Positions 32,702 to 41,011 of a stretch of 64,000 nt of DNA are shown here, one piece after another. Position numbers and translations under genes: made by a program. This DNA comes from Clostridiaceae bacterium (lineage in GTDB: Bacteria > Bacillota > Clostridia > Peptostreptococcales > Natronincolaceae), in NCBI GenBank assembly GCA_018432235.1, contig JAHDLO010000015.1, forward strand, positions 410,798 through 474,797, given 5' to 3'. Below the pieces are notes generated by a model. The model saw only the letters and a program-made list of their open reading frames with translations. It was not told the origin of the DNA and searched no databases. Position 1 is the stretch's first letter. Every line of letters starts with the position of its first letter.

Positions 32702-33272
32702 ATTTGATCTCCCTCCTTATAAAATTCTCGATCAATTGCTTCCCATGTGGGGTGAAAATGGATTCCGGATGAAACTGCAGACCGAAAATGGAATGTTCCT
32801 TATGGCGAATTGCCATAATTTCACCATCCGCCGTTACCGCCGTTACCTCCAGCATTTCTGGTAGCCTTTCCTTTTGAATCGCCAGGGAATGATATCTGAC
32901 TACCTCCATAGGGCTGTTTATCCCTTCAAATATCCCTTTTTGATCGTGATAAATTTGTGATGTTTTCCCATGATGCAGCTGCTTAGCATAGGAGATGTCG
33001 GCGCCAAAGGCAGCACCTATGGATTGATGCCCCAGGCATATCCCCAGTATAGGGACTCGGCCTGCCATTCTGCGGATGATTTCCAGACAGTTGCCCGCCT
33101 CCTGTGGCGACTTGGGTCCGGGTGAAACCACGATATAATCCGGATGTAGTCTTTGAACCTCATCAGCAGTAATCTCATCATTTCTAATAACTCGAATATC
33201 CTGGTGGTACTGCCCAAGATATTGATAGAGATTGTAGGTAAATGAATCATAATTATCGATAAGAAGAATCAT
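32679..33272 (-). CDS. trpG: Anthranilate synthase glutamine amidotransferase subunit
   Basis: A 197-residue class I amidotransferase. The nucleophile Cys is in 'LGICLGHQSIG' (about 79), His and Glu in 'LQFHPESI' (about 170), and the oxyanion loop in 'VSPGPKSP'. It supplies ammonia to TrpE and may also serve PabB (pabA role), because no second copy is visible here. The ATG overlaps the trpE stop by 4 bases. Confidence 0.95.
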   Translation of the reverse strand: MILLIDNYDSFTYNLYQYLGQYHQDIRVIRNDEITADEVQRLHPDYIVVSPGPKSPQEAGNCLEIIRRMAGRVPILGICLGHQSIGAAFGADISYAKQLHHGKTSQIYHDQKGIFEGINSPMEVVRYHSLAIQKERLPEMLEVTAVTADGEIMAIRHKEHSIFGLQFHPESIFTPHGKQLIENFIRREIKYAKGCGA

Positions 33273-34675
33273 AGTATTACTTCACCTCCGATGGTTTTTA
33301 GCAGCGCCTGTACCTTGCTCCTACACTCCTCATATTCCTTTTCAGCCTCAGAATCCGCTACAATTCCCGCCCCCGCCTGCATATATGCTAGACCTTCTTT
33401 AATCACCATGGTTCGTATCGCTATACACATATCCATGTCGCCATCAAAACCAAAGTACCCGACTGCGCCGCCATATAGTCCTCTGCCAACATTCTCCAGC
33501 TCCTCAATAATCTCCATCGCTCTGATTTTTGGGGCCCCGGATAGGGTTCCGGCTGGCAGGAAGGAAGCCAATATAGAAAAGGCATCCTCTCCGTCCCTTT
33601 TTCTTCCCTCTACCAAGGAGACGATATGCATGACATGAGAATATTTCTGCACCCCCATAAGCTCCGATACATGTACCGATCCAATTTTTGCTATTCGACC
33701 CATATCATTTCTAGCAAGGTCGACCAACATGACATGCTCTGCCCGCTCCTTAGGGTCTTCTAAAAGCTCTCGTGCCAGCTGCTCATCCTCTTCAGTATCC
33801 TTTCCTCTTCTCCTTGTGCCGGCAATAGGACAGGTATAGACCTTTTCTCCCCTCAGCTCCACCAGCATCTCCGGTGAGCTTCCCGCCACCTGATAACTGC
33901 CAAAGTTAAAGTAATACAAGTATGGGGATGGATTGACAGCTCTTAGCTTTCTATAGAGGGAAAAGGGGGCCTCTTTAACTTCAACTGCCCATCGTTGAGA
34001 TAACACCACCTGAAAAATATCCCCTTCACAGATATAGCTTTTTGCCTTTTCTACCTTCCGCATAAATTCTTCTTTAGAAATATTGGATTTAATCGGATAT
34101 TCAGCAGCGCTTACCCTTACATCTGTTTGCAACTGCTCCTCCATTGGATGCTTCAGCTCTGTCTTCATCAAATCTAATTTTTCTGCTGCCTTTTTTTCCC
34201 CATCCTCTGTATCACTCTCTAACACCACCAAATAGATTTGTCCATGAAGATGATCATAGGCAATCAGCTCTGTGACCACCATCAAATGCACATCTGGTAT
34301 GCCTAATACATCCGGATTCTTTTCAGGAAGCCTTTCATGCTGTCGGATGATATCATAGGACAGTATCCCTACCGCACCCCCTACAAAGGGAAGCCCCTCT
34401 CTTTGAATCAAGTGAAAGCGCTTCATATACTCCCGTACAATCTCCAAGCTCTTTCCTTCTTTTTTCTCCTCCTGATCCCCCTGCCGGATCATGACTTCTC
34501 CTTTTCCTGAAATAATAGCACGAGGGCTTTTCCCCAAAAACGAAAATCTGCCTTTGTCTTCCGCCTTGCTCTCCAGCAAGAATCCGATACCTGACCCCAC
34601 ATAGCTTTGATATAGGGTAATGGGTGTTTGGGTATCCCCTGGTAAAACCCTTACATATGGTTTTAAAGTCTCCAT
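33269..34675 (-). CDS. trpE: Anthranilate synthase component I
   Basis: A 468-residue chorismate-using enzyme. The N-terminal feedback site 'FLLESKAEDKGRFSFLG' has the LLES motif that binds tryptophan, so inhibition by tryptophan is expected. C-terminal catalytic motifs are 'GDIFQVVLSQ', 'CPIAGTRRRG' and 'LARNDMGR', 'GTLSGAPKIRAME'. ATG 34675 has AAGGAG 7 bases upstream; the frame begins earlier in the repeat. It is the first structural gene after the T-box leader; repeat family A copy 2 lies in between. Confidence 0.96.
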   Translation of the reverse strand: METLKPYVRVLPGDTQTPITLYQSYVGSGIGFLLESKAEDKGRFSFLGKSPRAIISGKGEVMIRQGDQEEKKEGKSLEIVREYMKRFHLIQREGLPFVGGAVGILSYDIIRQHERLPEKNPDVLGIPDVHLMVVTELIAYDHLHGQIYLVVLESDTEDGEKKAAEKLDLMKTELKHPMEEQLQTDVRVSAAEYPIKSNISKEEFMRKVEKAKSYICEGDIFQVVLSQRWAVEVKEAPFSLYRKLRAVNPSPYLYYFNFGSYQVAGSSPEMLVELRGEKVYTCPIAGTRRRGKDTEEDEQLARELLEDPKERAEHVMLVDLARNDMGRIAKIGSVHVSELMGVQKYSHVMHIVSLVEGRKRDGEDAFSILASFLPAGTLSGAPKIRAMEIIEELENVGRGLYGGAVGYFGFDGDMDMCIAIRTMVIKEGLAYMQAGAGIVADSEAEKEYEECRSKVQALLKTIGGEVIL

Positions 34676-34696
34676 CTGTATTCTCCTTTCATGCAT

Positions 34697-34909
34697 AGAA
34701 CAAAAGTGGCTTTGCCACGTTTGTTTTCCAGAGAACCCATGCGTTCTCTAGGACGCTTCGCCTTCGGTCACCTCACTGTCTCGGTGCCGCTCGTAGCATA
34801 GTGCCACTTGTTCGTGGCACCACTCGCCTCTCCTTGTTTTAATAAGGGATGATGCCCCCCTTAACAACCCCCCATATCATAGGGAAATAAAAGAACTTTC
34901 CTATGATAT
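34697..34909. repeat. Mosaic structured repeat, family A, copy 2 (in the trp leader)
   Basis: It begins AGAACAAAAGTGGC (34697) and has the GTGGC/GCCAC hairpin, a middle block with GTGCCAC...GTGGCAC, 'CCCCCCTTAACAACCCCCC', and the terminal hairpin ATATCATAGG/CCTATGATAT (34874-34909). It sits exactly between the T-box terminator U-tract and trpE, so it is part of every readthrough trp mRNA. A frame of about 70 codons across this repeat and the T-box is not a gene. Confidence 0.85.
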
Positions 34910-34912
34910 AAA

Positions 34913-35275
34913 AAAGGCCATTTCAATCCCATATATGGGACGAAATGGCCTTTACTTTTCCGCGGTACCACCCAATTTAGAAGCTGCATATGTTTTGGGT
35001 AAAATAAAAAGGCATTCCATCCTTTGGGACGAAATACCTTGTATTTGTTAGCCACCCAATGCCATAAGCATCTTCTCACTCTTATCCGATACGGAGCAAA
35101 TTGCTCGATATCTTACCCTTATAACGTAAGGAAACGGCATCGGCTACTCATTGCTTTTCACCTAGCATCTCATGAACCCATTCCTTACAATCCCTATGTA
35201 CCAGACCTCACACCGACCGCTGGCTCGCTGCAACAAGCTCTTGTAAGTACTCTTTTCAATCATCGATTTTAGTTT
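34913..35275 (-). promoter_or_regulatory. Tryptophan T-box leader
   Basis: On the minus strand stem I closes with CTTACAA/TTGTAAG. The specifier loop has AGTA on the 5' side and GAA followed by UGG (35180-35178, Trp codon) on the 3' side. The canonical T-box GGGTGGTACCGCGG is at 34973-34960, and its terminator, AAAGGCC...GGCCTTT with six T residues, is at 34953-34911. A first, diverged module lies upstream: GGGTGGCTAAC at 35057-35047 and a 14-base-pair terminator at 35040-35001. Uncharged tRNA-Trp should turn the operon on. Confidence 0.9.
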
Positions 35276-35288
35276 TTAAATTATTCTT

Positions 35289-35317
35289 ATTCTATACGAT
35301 AATTCTTCTCTTGTAAA
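35289..35317 (-). promoter_or_regulatory. Promoter of the trp operon
   Basis: On the minus strand TTTACA (35317-35312) and TAGAAT (35294-35289) are 17 bases apart, just upstream of the T-box. Confidence 0.65.
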
Positions 35318-35491
35318 CACTTTTCTGAAAATTTAATATACAAAATACAAAAGAATCTCAGAAATAATTAAGCAGGTATTGCAAACAACCTTCAATAAAG
35401 TAAATTTCTCTCATAATACCCCTTTCTGTAATTACTCGAAAGAATTGCATAATGAAAGGAGGAGTACACATTTGTTTTAGTTCATAAATGT
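35318..35491. other. Gap without a recognised feature
   Basis: This A/T-rich stretch lies between the trp promoter and repeat family A copy 3. I see no open frame with a ribosome site, no stable hairpin and no clear promoter other than the trp one. Confidence 0.5.
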
Positions 35492-35642
35492 AGAATAAAA
35501 GTGGCTTCGCCACGTTTGTTTTCCAGGGAACCCATGCGTTCACTAGGACGCTTCGCTGTACCCTCCTTATTTTAATAAGGGGAGACACCCCCCTTAACCC
35601 CCCCCCATATCATAGGGAAATAAAAGAACTCTCCTATGATAT
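35492..35642. repeat. Mosaic structured repeat, family A, copy 3 (internally deleted)
   Basis: The left end AGAATAAAAGTGGC with hairpin is followed by 'CATGCGTTCACTAGGACG', skipping the middle dyad block of copies 1 and 2. It continues with 'CTTATTTTAATAAGG', CCCCCCTTAACCCCCCCCC and the terminal hairpin ATATCATAGG/CCTATGATAT. It abuts the terminator of the MNT gene. Confidence 0.85.
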
Positions 35643-35644
35643 AA

Positions 35645-35675
35645 AAAAGATGAATGTCTAAAACACTCATCTTTT
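35645..35675 (-). terminator. Terminator of the MNT/HEPN operon
   Basis: AAAAGATGA and TCATCTTTT pair, with TGT/ACA inside. On the minus strand it overlaps the stop of the nucleotidyltransferase gene and ends in six T residues that touch repeat copy 3. Confidence 0.75.
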
Positions 35676-35983
35676 TATGCTGTATATATGATCTGACCAT
35701 GCCTTAAAATTTCATCTAGAAATCCACTGCCATCATTATTTTCTTCTAACAATATTGGCTCAATTCGATCATCTATATTTCTTCTTAACTTATAGAGTAG
35801 AGCTTCCGTTTCCAAAAAATCATGCTCACATTCACTCACAATTACAGCTATATCAATATCACTTTCTTCTATCCAATTTCCTTTTGCGTAGGAACCATAT
35901 AAAATAACCTTTTCTGGCTTTATCTGTTCACATACTAATGTGGCATATTTTATTGCTTTCTCTAAAACTTGGCTTTTATCCAT
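35675..35983 (-). CDS. MNT-family nucleotidyltransferase, putative antitoxin
   Basis: A 102-residue minimal nucleotidyltransferase with the core motif 'LYGSYAKGNWIEESDIDIAV' (about 28-47), that is GSxAxG then DxD. Members paired with HEPN proteins act as antitoxins, in some cases by adding AMP to the toxin. The coding sequence is intact and overlaps the end of the HEPN gene by 22 bases, the usual coupled order (toxin first, antitoxin second). The partner is frameshifted here. Confidence 0.85.
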   Translation of the reverse strand: MDKSQVLEKAIKYATLVCEQIKPEKVILYGSYAKGNWIEESDIDIAVIVSECEHDFLETEALLYKLRRNIDDRIEPILLEENNDGSGFLDEILRHGQIIYTA

Positions 35984-36353
35984 AGAAACAAAGCCTCCGT
36001 CTCTTCAATAATTTTTTTGCATCTTTCCTTTGACAAGGATTTTAACAATTTATTCTTTACTGTCGGGTACCTTGCTTGAATATTTAATGGTTCAAGCAAA
36101 TCAATAATATCCAATTGATCATCGTTTAGAATATCATAGATACCTGATTTTTTGGCTAATACTGTAAGATTGTGAACGTATGGAGGATTTTCTGGTATTA
36201 CTGATGTTAAATAACCTTTTAGAGCCTTTTCTATTGCTTGATGGCACTTAACCCGACATATAAAAATCGTTCTCCTTCAAACATAACTTTAGCTGTAACT
36301 AAATCGTATTCTGCCAATTCAAGCCAATAGGAAATCCGCTCGTTCTTATCCAC
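35962..36353 (-). pseudogene. HEPN-domain toxin gene, frameshifted
   Basis: The gene starts at GTG 36353 (AAGGAG 8 bases upstream) and reads VDKNERISYWLELAEYD up to 'FLYVGLSAIKQ' and a stop. From about 36255 the +1 frame continues as a normal HEPN domain, 'KCHQAIEKALKGYL' to 'TEALFLWIKAKF', ending at 35962. One extra T in GGGTTAAG (36254-36247) would restore 'YVGFKCHQAIEKA'. A one-base loss is therefore the simplest cause. A sequencing error cannot be excluded. Confidence 0.82.
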
Positions 36354-36657
36354 CTCGTCATCTCCTTTTATAATTAAGTGTATTTTTATTGTACCACTTT
36401 AATTAACTAAATGAAATAAAAGAATTGCTATTGTTAGGTTTATGCCACAGTGGGCATCGAAAATAGTGGTAGTGTTATTCTTAAACACTCATTGTACCAT
36501 TCTATAAGTATTCTTACAGCCCCAAAGGGCAATAATACTGTAATAAGGGGTTAAATTTTTGAATATTTAAACATTTGTCAACCAGTGTTAATTATCAAAA
36601 TAATGTGATATCATATAAGTAAATTTTGTAAATACATAATTAGGAGGTATAATAAAA
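36354..36657. other. Intergenic gap upstream of the aminotransferase
   Basis: About 300 bases without a gene. It holds a weak hairpin TTACAG...CTGTAA (36515-36544) with an inner CCCC/GGGC pairing, and an A/T-rich promoter region near 36574-36615 with no unambiguous -35/-10 pair. GGAGG precedes the ATG at 36658. Confidence 0.45.
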
Positions 36658-37854
36658 ATGAATTTTTCAAAAAGAATTACTTCCATGCAAGAATCACCCA
36701 TAAGAAAGCTGGTTCCTTATGCGCAGGCTGCAAAGGCACAGGGAAAAAAGGTTTATCACTTAAATATTGGACAACCGGATATCGAGACACCATCTCTATT
36801 CATGGAGGCTATTAAAGCCTTCGATGAAAAGGTATTAGCTTATTCACTATCTCAGGGTATGCCGGAGCTTATAAATTCAATTATCGACTACTACAAAAAG
36901 TATGACATGCATTTTGAGTCCGATGAAATACTGATCACCAATGGTGGTTCAGAGGCGCTATTATTCAGTATCATCGCCATCGCCGATGCCGGGGATGAGA
37001 TTTTAGTTCCTGAACCTTTCTATACCAATTACAATGGTTTTAGTGCAGCTGTAGACGTTAAGGTGGCTTCTATCACCTGCAAGGCTGAAGAGGGCTTCCA
37101 TTTACCTTCCAGAAAGGAAATTGAAGAAGCAATTACCCCGAAGACCAGAGCAATCATGCTGTCAAATCCCGGTAATCCCACAGGTGTTGTTTATACAAAG
37201 GATGAAGTATATATGCTGGCGGATTTAGCTAAGGAATATAATCTCTTTATTATAGCCGATGAGGTTTACAGAGAATTTGTTTATGATGGACTGGAGTATA
37301 CTAGCTTTGGAAATATAAAGGGTATTGAAGATCGAGTGATTATCGTAGATAGTGTATCTAAGCGCTATAGTGCATGTGGCGCAAGAATTGGTTCCATAGC
37401 ATGTAAGAACAAAGACCTGATGAAGGAAATATTGAAGCTTTGTCAAGGTAGATTATGTGTTCCTACCCTGGAGCAGGTTGGCGCTGTTGAGTTATACAAA
37501 ACCCCTGAGGAATATTTTAAGTCTGTAAATGATGAATATGAAAAAAGAAGAAATATCGTATTTGAGGGCTTAAATAGCATTCCTGATGTCCTTTGTAAAA
37601 AGCCAACAGGTGCCTTCTATGTTATAGCTAAGCTTCCAGTGGATGATGCAGAAAAATTCACCATCTGGATGCTTAAGGATTTTGATGTGGATGGAGAAAC
37701 CGTAATGCTGGCCCCTGCAGAAGGCTTCTATGCCACAAAGGGTCTTGGCAGGGATGAGGCAAGAATTGCTTACATTCTGAATGAAAATGATTTGAAAAAG
37801 GCTATGGCGATCCTTAAAAAGGCTGTTGAAAGCTATCCGGGAAGAAAAATATAG
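36658..37854 (+). CDS. PLP-dependent aminotransferase, class I (aspartate aminotransferase-like)
   Basis: A 398-residue fold-type I aminotransferase of the AspB subgroup. The PLP Lys is in 'DSVSKRYSACGARIG' (about 234-248), the phosphate and pyridine contacts in 'NGGSEALLF' and 'NPGNPTGVVY', and the carboxylate-binding Arg in 'EARIAYILNE'. Likely reaction: transamination between aspartate (or an aromatic or branched amino acid) and 2-oxoglutarate; the exact substrate is not fixed by sequence. It has its own terminator. It is the only plus-strand gene in the region 28-53 kb. Confidence 0.93.
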   Translation: MNFSKRITSMQESPIRKLVPYAQAAKAQGKKVYHLNIGQPDIETPSLFMEAIKAFDEKVLAYSLSQGMPELINSIIDYYKKYDMHFESDEILITNGGSEALLFSIIAIADAGDEILVPEPFYTNYNGFSAAVDVKVASITCKAEEGFHLPSRKEIEEAITPKTRAIMLSNPGNPTGVVYTKDEVYMLADLAKEYNLFIIADEVYREFVYDGLEYTSFGNIKGIEDRVIIVDSVSKRYSACGARIGSIACKNKDLMKEILKLCQGRLCVPTLEQVGAVELYKTPEEYFKSVNDEYEKRRNIVFEGLNSIPDVLCKKPTGAFYVIAKLPVDDAEKFTIWMLKDFDVDGETVMLAPAEGFYATKGLGRDEARIAYILNENDLKKAMAILKKAVESYPGRKI

Positions 37855-37861
37855 TAAATAT

Positions 37862-37889
37862 AAAGAAGCTCTGACAAAGAGCTTCTTTT
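37862..37889 (+). terminator. Terminator of the aminotransferase gene
   Basis: AAAGAAGCTCT pairs with AGAGCTTCTTT around a 5-base loop, 8 bases past the stop. Confidence 0.9.
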
Positions 37890-37989
37890 CATTGAATTTG
37901 CAAAAATACTGTTTACCTTTGCAGCCTTAAGGATACTAATGGATAGAAGGCCCATTAACAATACAGAATAATGTAATATTTTGCTATTC

Positions 37990-38064
37990 TGTCATCCTAA
38001 GATATAGCTGAAGGAATCTTTGAATTTCAATAAGCATAGAAATTCCTTATGCCTTAGGATGACA
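37990..38064. repeat. Long palindromic intergenic element
   Basis: TGTCATCCTAAG (37990-38001) and CTTAGGATGACA (38053-38064) are perfect inverted repeats. The interior has a further imperfect stem with AGGAAT and ATTCCT. It looks like the common intergenic GTCATCCT-type palindromes of clostridial genomes. Only one copy is in this window. Confidence 0.55.
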
Positions 38065-38078
38065 TGAAAATGGTTTTA

Positions 38079-38699
38079 TTATATTTTGACCTCAGCCTTT
38101 TCCTTAGAGCCAAATAGCCTATGAAATACCGACTTGCTTTTGTATTGCTCTCTTTTAACCTTTTCCTTTAGCTCCGCCACCTCATAGGATTTTTCCTTTA
38201 GCTTCATTCTCAGCTTTGCGTTCTCACAGATTAAGACATCCTTGTCCTCTCTATTTAACTGCATTCTCAAATCGTCGATTTTTTCTGTCAAGTCCTCTAT
38301 TTCCTTTTTATAGTCCAGACCTTTTACTGACTCCAACAGCTCCAGCCTAAGAAATTGAAGGGCCTCTTTTAGCCATTCCTCAGATTGGAATTCCTGCTGT
38401 CGGGCTACCTCATTGCCGGTACTGGCAACGGCTACCTCATTATTATTTTGTTCAATAATGACCTTAGGTGACTTCAAAAGCTGTCTTATCTGCTTATTGG
38501 TCAAGCCCCTCTCCTGCAGGGTTTTGATCTGATTTAAATCCTCGACTTCCTTATATGTAAAATACCTTCGATTGTTTTCATCATTTCTTGGTATTTCAAG
38601 GTCGAATTCCTTTTCATAAAATCTGATGACATGTGCTTTAAACCCTGTCATATCGGCAACTTCTTTAATTGTATATATTTCAGTATTTGATATATTCAT
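38079..38699 (-). CDS. MerR-type helix-turn-helix protein with coiled coil
   Basis: A 206-residue protein with an N-terminal MerR HTH ('YTIKEVADMTGFKAHVIRFY', about 8-27, and 'RRYFTYKEVEDLNQIKTLQ'). A linker with 'EVAVASTGNEVARQQ' follows, then a long coiled coil (about 125-190) rich in Glu, Lys and Leu. It lacks an effector domain. The architecture resembles RacA-like chromosome-anchoring proteins or small MerR regulators; which of these is not decided. ATG 38699 has AGGAGG 9 bases upstream. Confidence 0.8.
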   Translation of the reverse strand: MNISNTEIYTIKEVADMTGFKAHVIRFYEKEFDLEIPRNDENNRRYFTYKEVEDLNQIKTLQERGLTNKQIRQLLKSPKVIIEQNNNEVAVASTGNEVARQQEFQSEEWLKEALQFLRLELLESVKGLDYKKEIEDLTEKIDDLRMQLNREDKDVLICENAKLRMKLKEKSYEVAELKEKVKREQYKSKSVFHRLFGSKEKAEVKI

Positions 38700-38880
38700 A
38701 TACTTCCGCCTCCTTACTGTATTTTTCAATACTCGACATGCCATTTCCTCTAATCATATAGGACTTTCGTCATACAAATTCATTCAAAATCCTCTATATC
38801 CTGTCGAAAAAAAGAATATATAATGAAATTTAGTAGATTTAATGACCTATGAAATTGAAAGCATACTCCGAGATATTAAA

Positions 38881-38908
38881 AGGCCAGATGATTAAGATCA
38901 TCTGGCCT
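38881..38908 (-). terminator. Terminator of the M42 peptidase operon
   Basis: AGGCCAGATGA pairs with TCATCTGGCCT around 6 bases. On the minus strand it is about 80 bases past the last M42 gene, followed by TTTAATAT. Confidence 0.8.
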
Positions 38909-38990
38909 GAGGCTAACCTAAAATTATAAATACCTTATAAATCTGTTTCGAACACAGGTACTTTAGAAGGACTGCAAAGTGTTCTTTGTT

Positions 38991-39989
38991 TTACTCTATT
39001 TCATTCTCAACAAGCTTAACTAAAAGCTTAATTGAGTTTTCAATATCTGATAAAAACACCATTTCACAATTGCTGTGAAGATATCTTGTAGGGATGGACA
39101 ATACACCGGAGGGTACGCCAGCCTTAGTTAAATGAATAGCACCAGAATCGGTACCACCAAACTCAAGCACCTCCAGCTGGTATGGAATATTATTTTTCTT
39201 GGCCTGTTCTATCATATGCGTTTTTATTTTAGGATGACTTAACATGGAATTATCTCTAATTTTTACTGCAGGTCCTGCTCCTAAGCTTACTGCCATTGGC
39301 TTCGCCTTTGGTGTATCACCGGTAGCAGTCACGTCTAGCGCTATACCATAATCAGGATCAACTGCATAGGCTGAGGTCTTAGCACCTCTGACTCCCACCT
39401 CCTCCTGCGAAGTAAATACGAAGTAGAGATCATTATTGCTGCTGCCCATATTTTTTAAGGCTTCAATCATAATGTAGCAGCCTATTCTATCGTCTAATCC
39501 CTGTGAAACCACCTTTTTATCATCTATTAGGGGTTCGCTATGATAAACGCAGACATCCCCTATGGTCACAAGCTCCTCGGCTTCAGCCTTATTGGAGGCA
39601 CCGATATCTATAAATAGCTTATCTAAGCTTAAGTCTTTAATGCTGTCCAGCTTTTCAGAACCGATAACGCCAATAGTGCCATTTTCAAAAATAACTCTTT
39701 GAGAAAGGGTGATGGCAGGTGAAATACCGCCAACATTTGTAAAGCGCAGAAAACCCTTATCATCGATAAAGGTAACCATAAGACCGATTTGGTCCATATG
39801 CCCTGCCAGCATAATTCTCTTACCATTACCTTTTTTTCGTGCAATGAGATTCCCTAAGGGGTCGATATGTATTTCATCCACATAATCCTCTATTTGCTCC
39901 TTAATCAGTCCAGCAACCCTCATTTCGTTACCGGATGGAGAGTATATCGATAGCAATGCTTTTAGTAGCTCCAGGTCCATAGTCTTCAT
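38991..39989 (-). CDS. M42 family metallopeptidase (third of three)
   Basis: A 332-residue aminopeptidase of the M42/glutamyl aminopeptidase family, cytosolic, probably dodecameric, using two metal ions. Ligands and catalytic residues are in 'LAGHMDQIGLMV' (His, Asp), 'GLDDRIGCY' (Asp), 'SQEEVGVRGA' (Glu-Glu) and 'PTRYLHSNCE' (His). Its ATG overlaps the stop of the preceding gene by one base. The three tandem paralogues presumably have different N-terminal residue preferences. Confidence 0.92.
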   Translation of the reverse strand: MKTMDLELLKALLSIYSPSGNEMRVAGLIKEQIEDYVDEIHIDPLGNLIARKKGNGKRIMLAGHMDQIGLMVTFIDDKGFLRFTNVGGISPAITLSQRVIFENGTIGVIGSEKLDSIKDLSLDKLFIDIGASNKAEAEELVTIGDVCVYHSEPLIDDKKVVSQGLDDRIGCYIMIEALKNMGSSNNDLYFVFTSQEEVGVRGAKTSAYAVDPDYGIALDVTATGDTPKAKPMAVSLGAGPAVKIRDNSMLSHPKIKTHMIEQAKKNNIPYQLEVLEFGGTDSGAIHLTKAGVPSGVLSIPTRYLHSNCEMVFLSDIENSIKLLVKLVENEIE

Positions 39990-41011
39990 TACAACACGCC
40001 TCCTTCACTTATCTTTTCAAGGTATTTAATAAGCAGTGCTTTAGCATTATTATAGTCGTCCTTACTTAGGACTGAGACTGGTGAATGTATGTATCTGCAG
40101 GGTACTGCCATTGAAACACAACGGGTACCGCCCTTTGCTGTATGGAATCTTCCGGCATCATTTCCCCCAAAGGCAGTTTTACGATATTGCCATGGTATAT
40201 TATTTGCCTTAGCAGTAGCAACCAAGCTGTCGACTAAATTTCTATTATATATTGAGGTTCTGTCCATTATGGATATTGCCGGACCCTTGTCAAGCTCTGT
40301 TACCTGCATATGGGGCTCTATATCCGAAACATCGGAGCAGGTGGTGCCTTCAATGGCTATGGCAAGATCTGCATCGACTTGATAAGCTGCTACCTCAGCC
40401 CCTCTTAGCCCAACCTCCTCCTGTACTGTAAACATTGCTGTAACATTCACTGGAAGCTCTTTTTTCATTAAATCGATTATGATGTCACAGCCTACACGAT
40501 CATCCAGAGCCTTGGCTTTGATTCTATTTCTGCCGAATTCTGTGTATTTGCTGTCAAAGGCGATATAATCACCTGGAGAAACAAATTTCTCCGTTTCCTT
40601 TTGGCTGCTGCAACCGATATCGATATAAAGGTCATTGAGGGTTAAGGCTTTTTTTCTCTCGTCCTGCTTTGTCATATGTACCGCCTTAGCGCCAATTACG
40701 CCTGGTATTTTATCCTTGCCTACCAGTACCACCTTTGAAACCAGAATTCTGGAATCTATGCCGCCTATAGGAGCGAAGCGAATAAGCCCGCTGCTGTCTA
40801 TACCCTTTACCATGAAGCCTACCTCGTCCATATGAGCAGTTACTACCACATGAGGCTTATTACTATGACCATGTTTTTTTGCGACAATATTCCCCATTCT
40901 GTCCACACGTATATCCTCTACATGGCCCTTCAGCTCCTCAAGAATTATACTTCTAATCTCACCTTCATTGCCTGAAACTCCGCAGGCATTTGTTAATTTC
41001 TCTAATAGCAT
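39989..41011 (-). CDS. M42 family metallopeptidase (second of three)
   Basis: A 340-residue paralogue. Key sites are 'VTAHMDEVGFMV', 'ALDDRVGCD', 'VQEEVGLRGAE', the Asp of 'IEGTTCSDVS' and 'PCRYIHSP'. It overlaps the first M42 gene by 10 bases and the third by 1 base, so all three are co-translated. Likely role: trimming of peptides from proteasome-like or Clp digestion, or from imported peptides. Confidence 0.92.
   Translation of the reverse strand: MLLEKLTNACGVSGNEGEIRSIILEELKGHVEDIRVDRMGNIVAKKHGHSNKPHVVVTAHMDEVGFMVKGIDSSGLIRFAPIGGIDSRILVSKVVLVGKDKIPGVIGAKAVHMTKQDERKKALTLNDLYIDIGCSSQKETEKFVSPGDYIAFDSKYTEFGRNRIKAKALDDRVGCDIIIDLMKKELPVNVTAMFTVQEEVGLRGAEVAAYQVDADLAIAIEGTTCSDVSDIEPHMQVTELDKGPAISIMDRTSIYNRNLVDSLVATAKANNIPWQYRKTAFGGNDAGRFHTAKGGTRCVSMAVPCRYIHSPVSVLSKDDYNNAKALLIKYLEKISEGGVL

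Noticed and set aside
34861..35079. Minus-strand frame of 72 codons upstream of trpE
   Set aside because: It is built from repeat copy 2 and the T-box leader, which are RNA structures.
35358..35588. Minus-strand frame of 76 codons near the trp promoter
   Set aside because: Most of it is repeat copy 3; no ribosome site is present.
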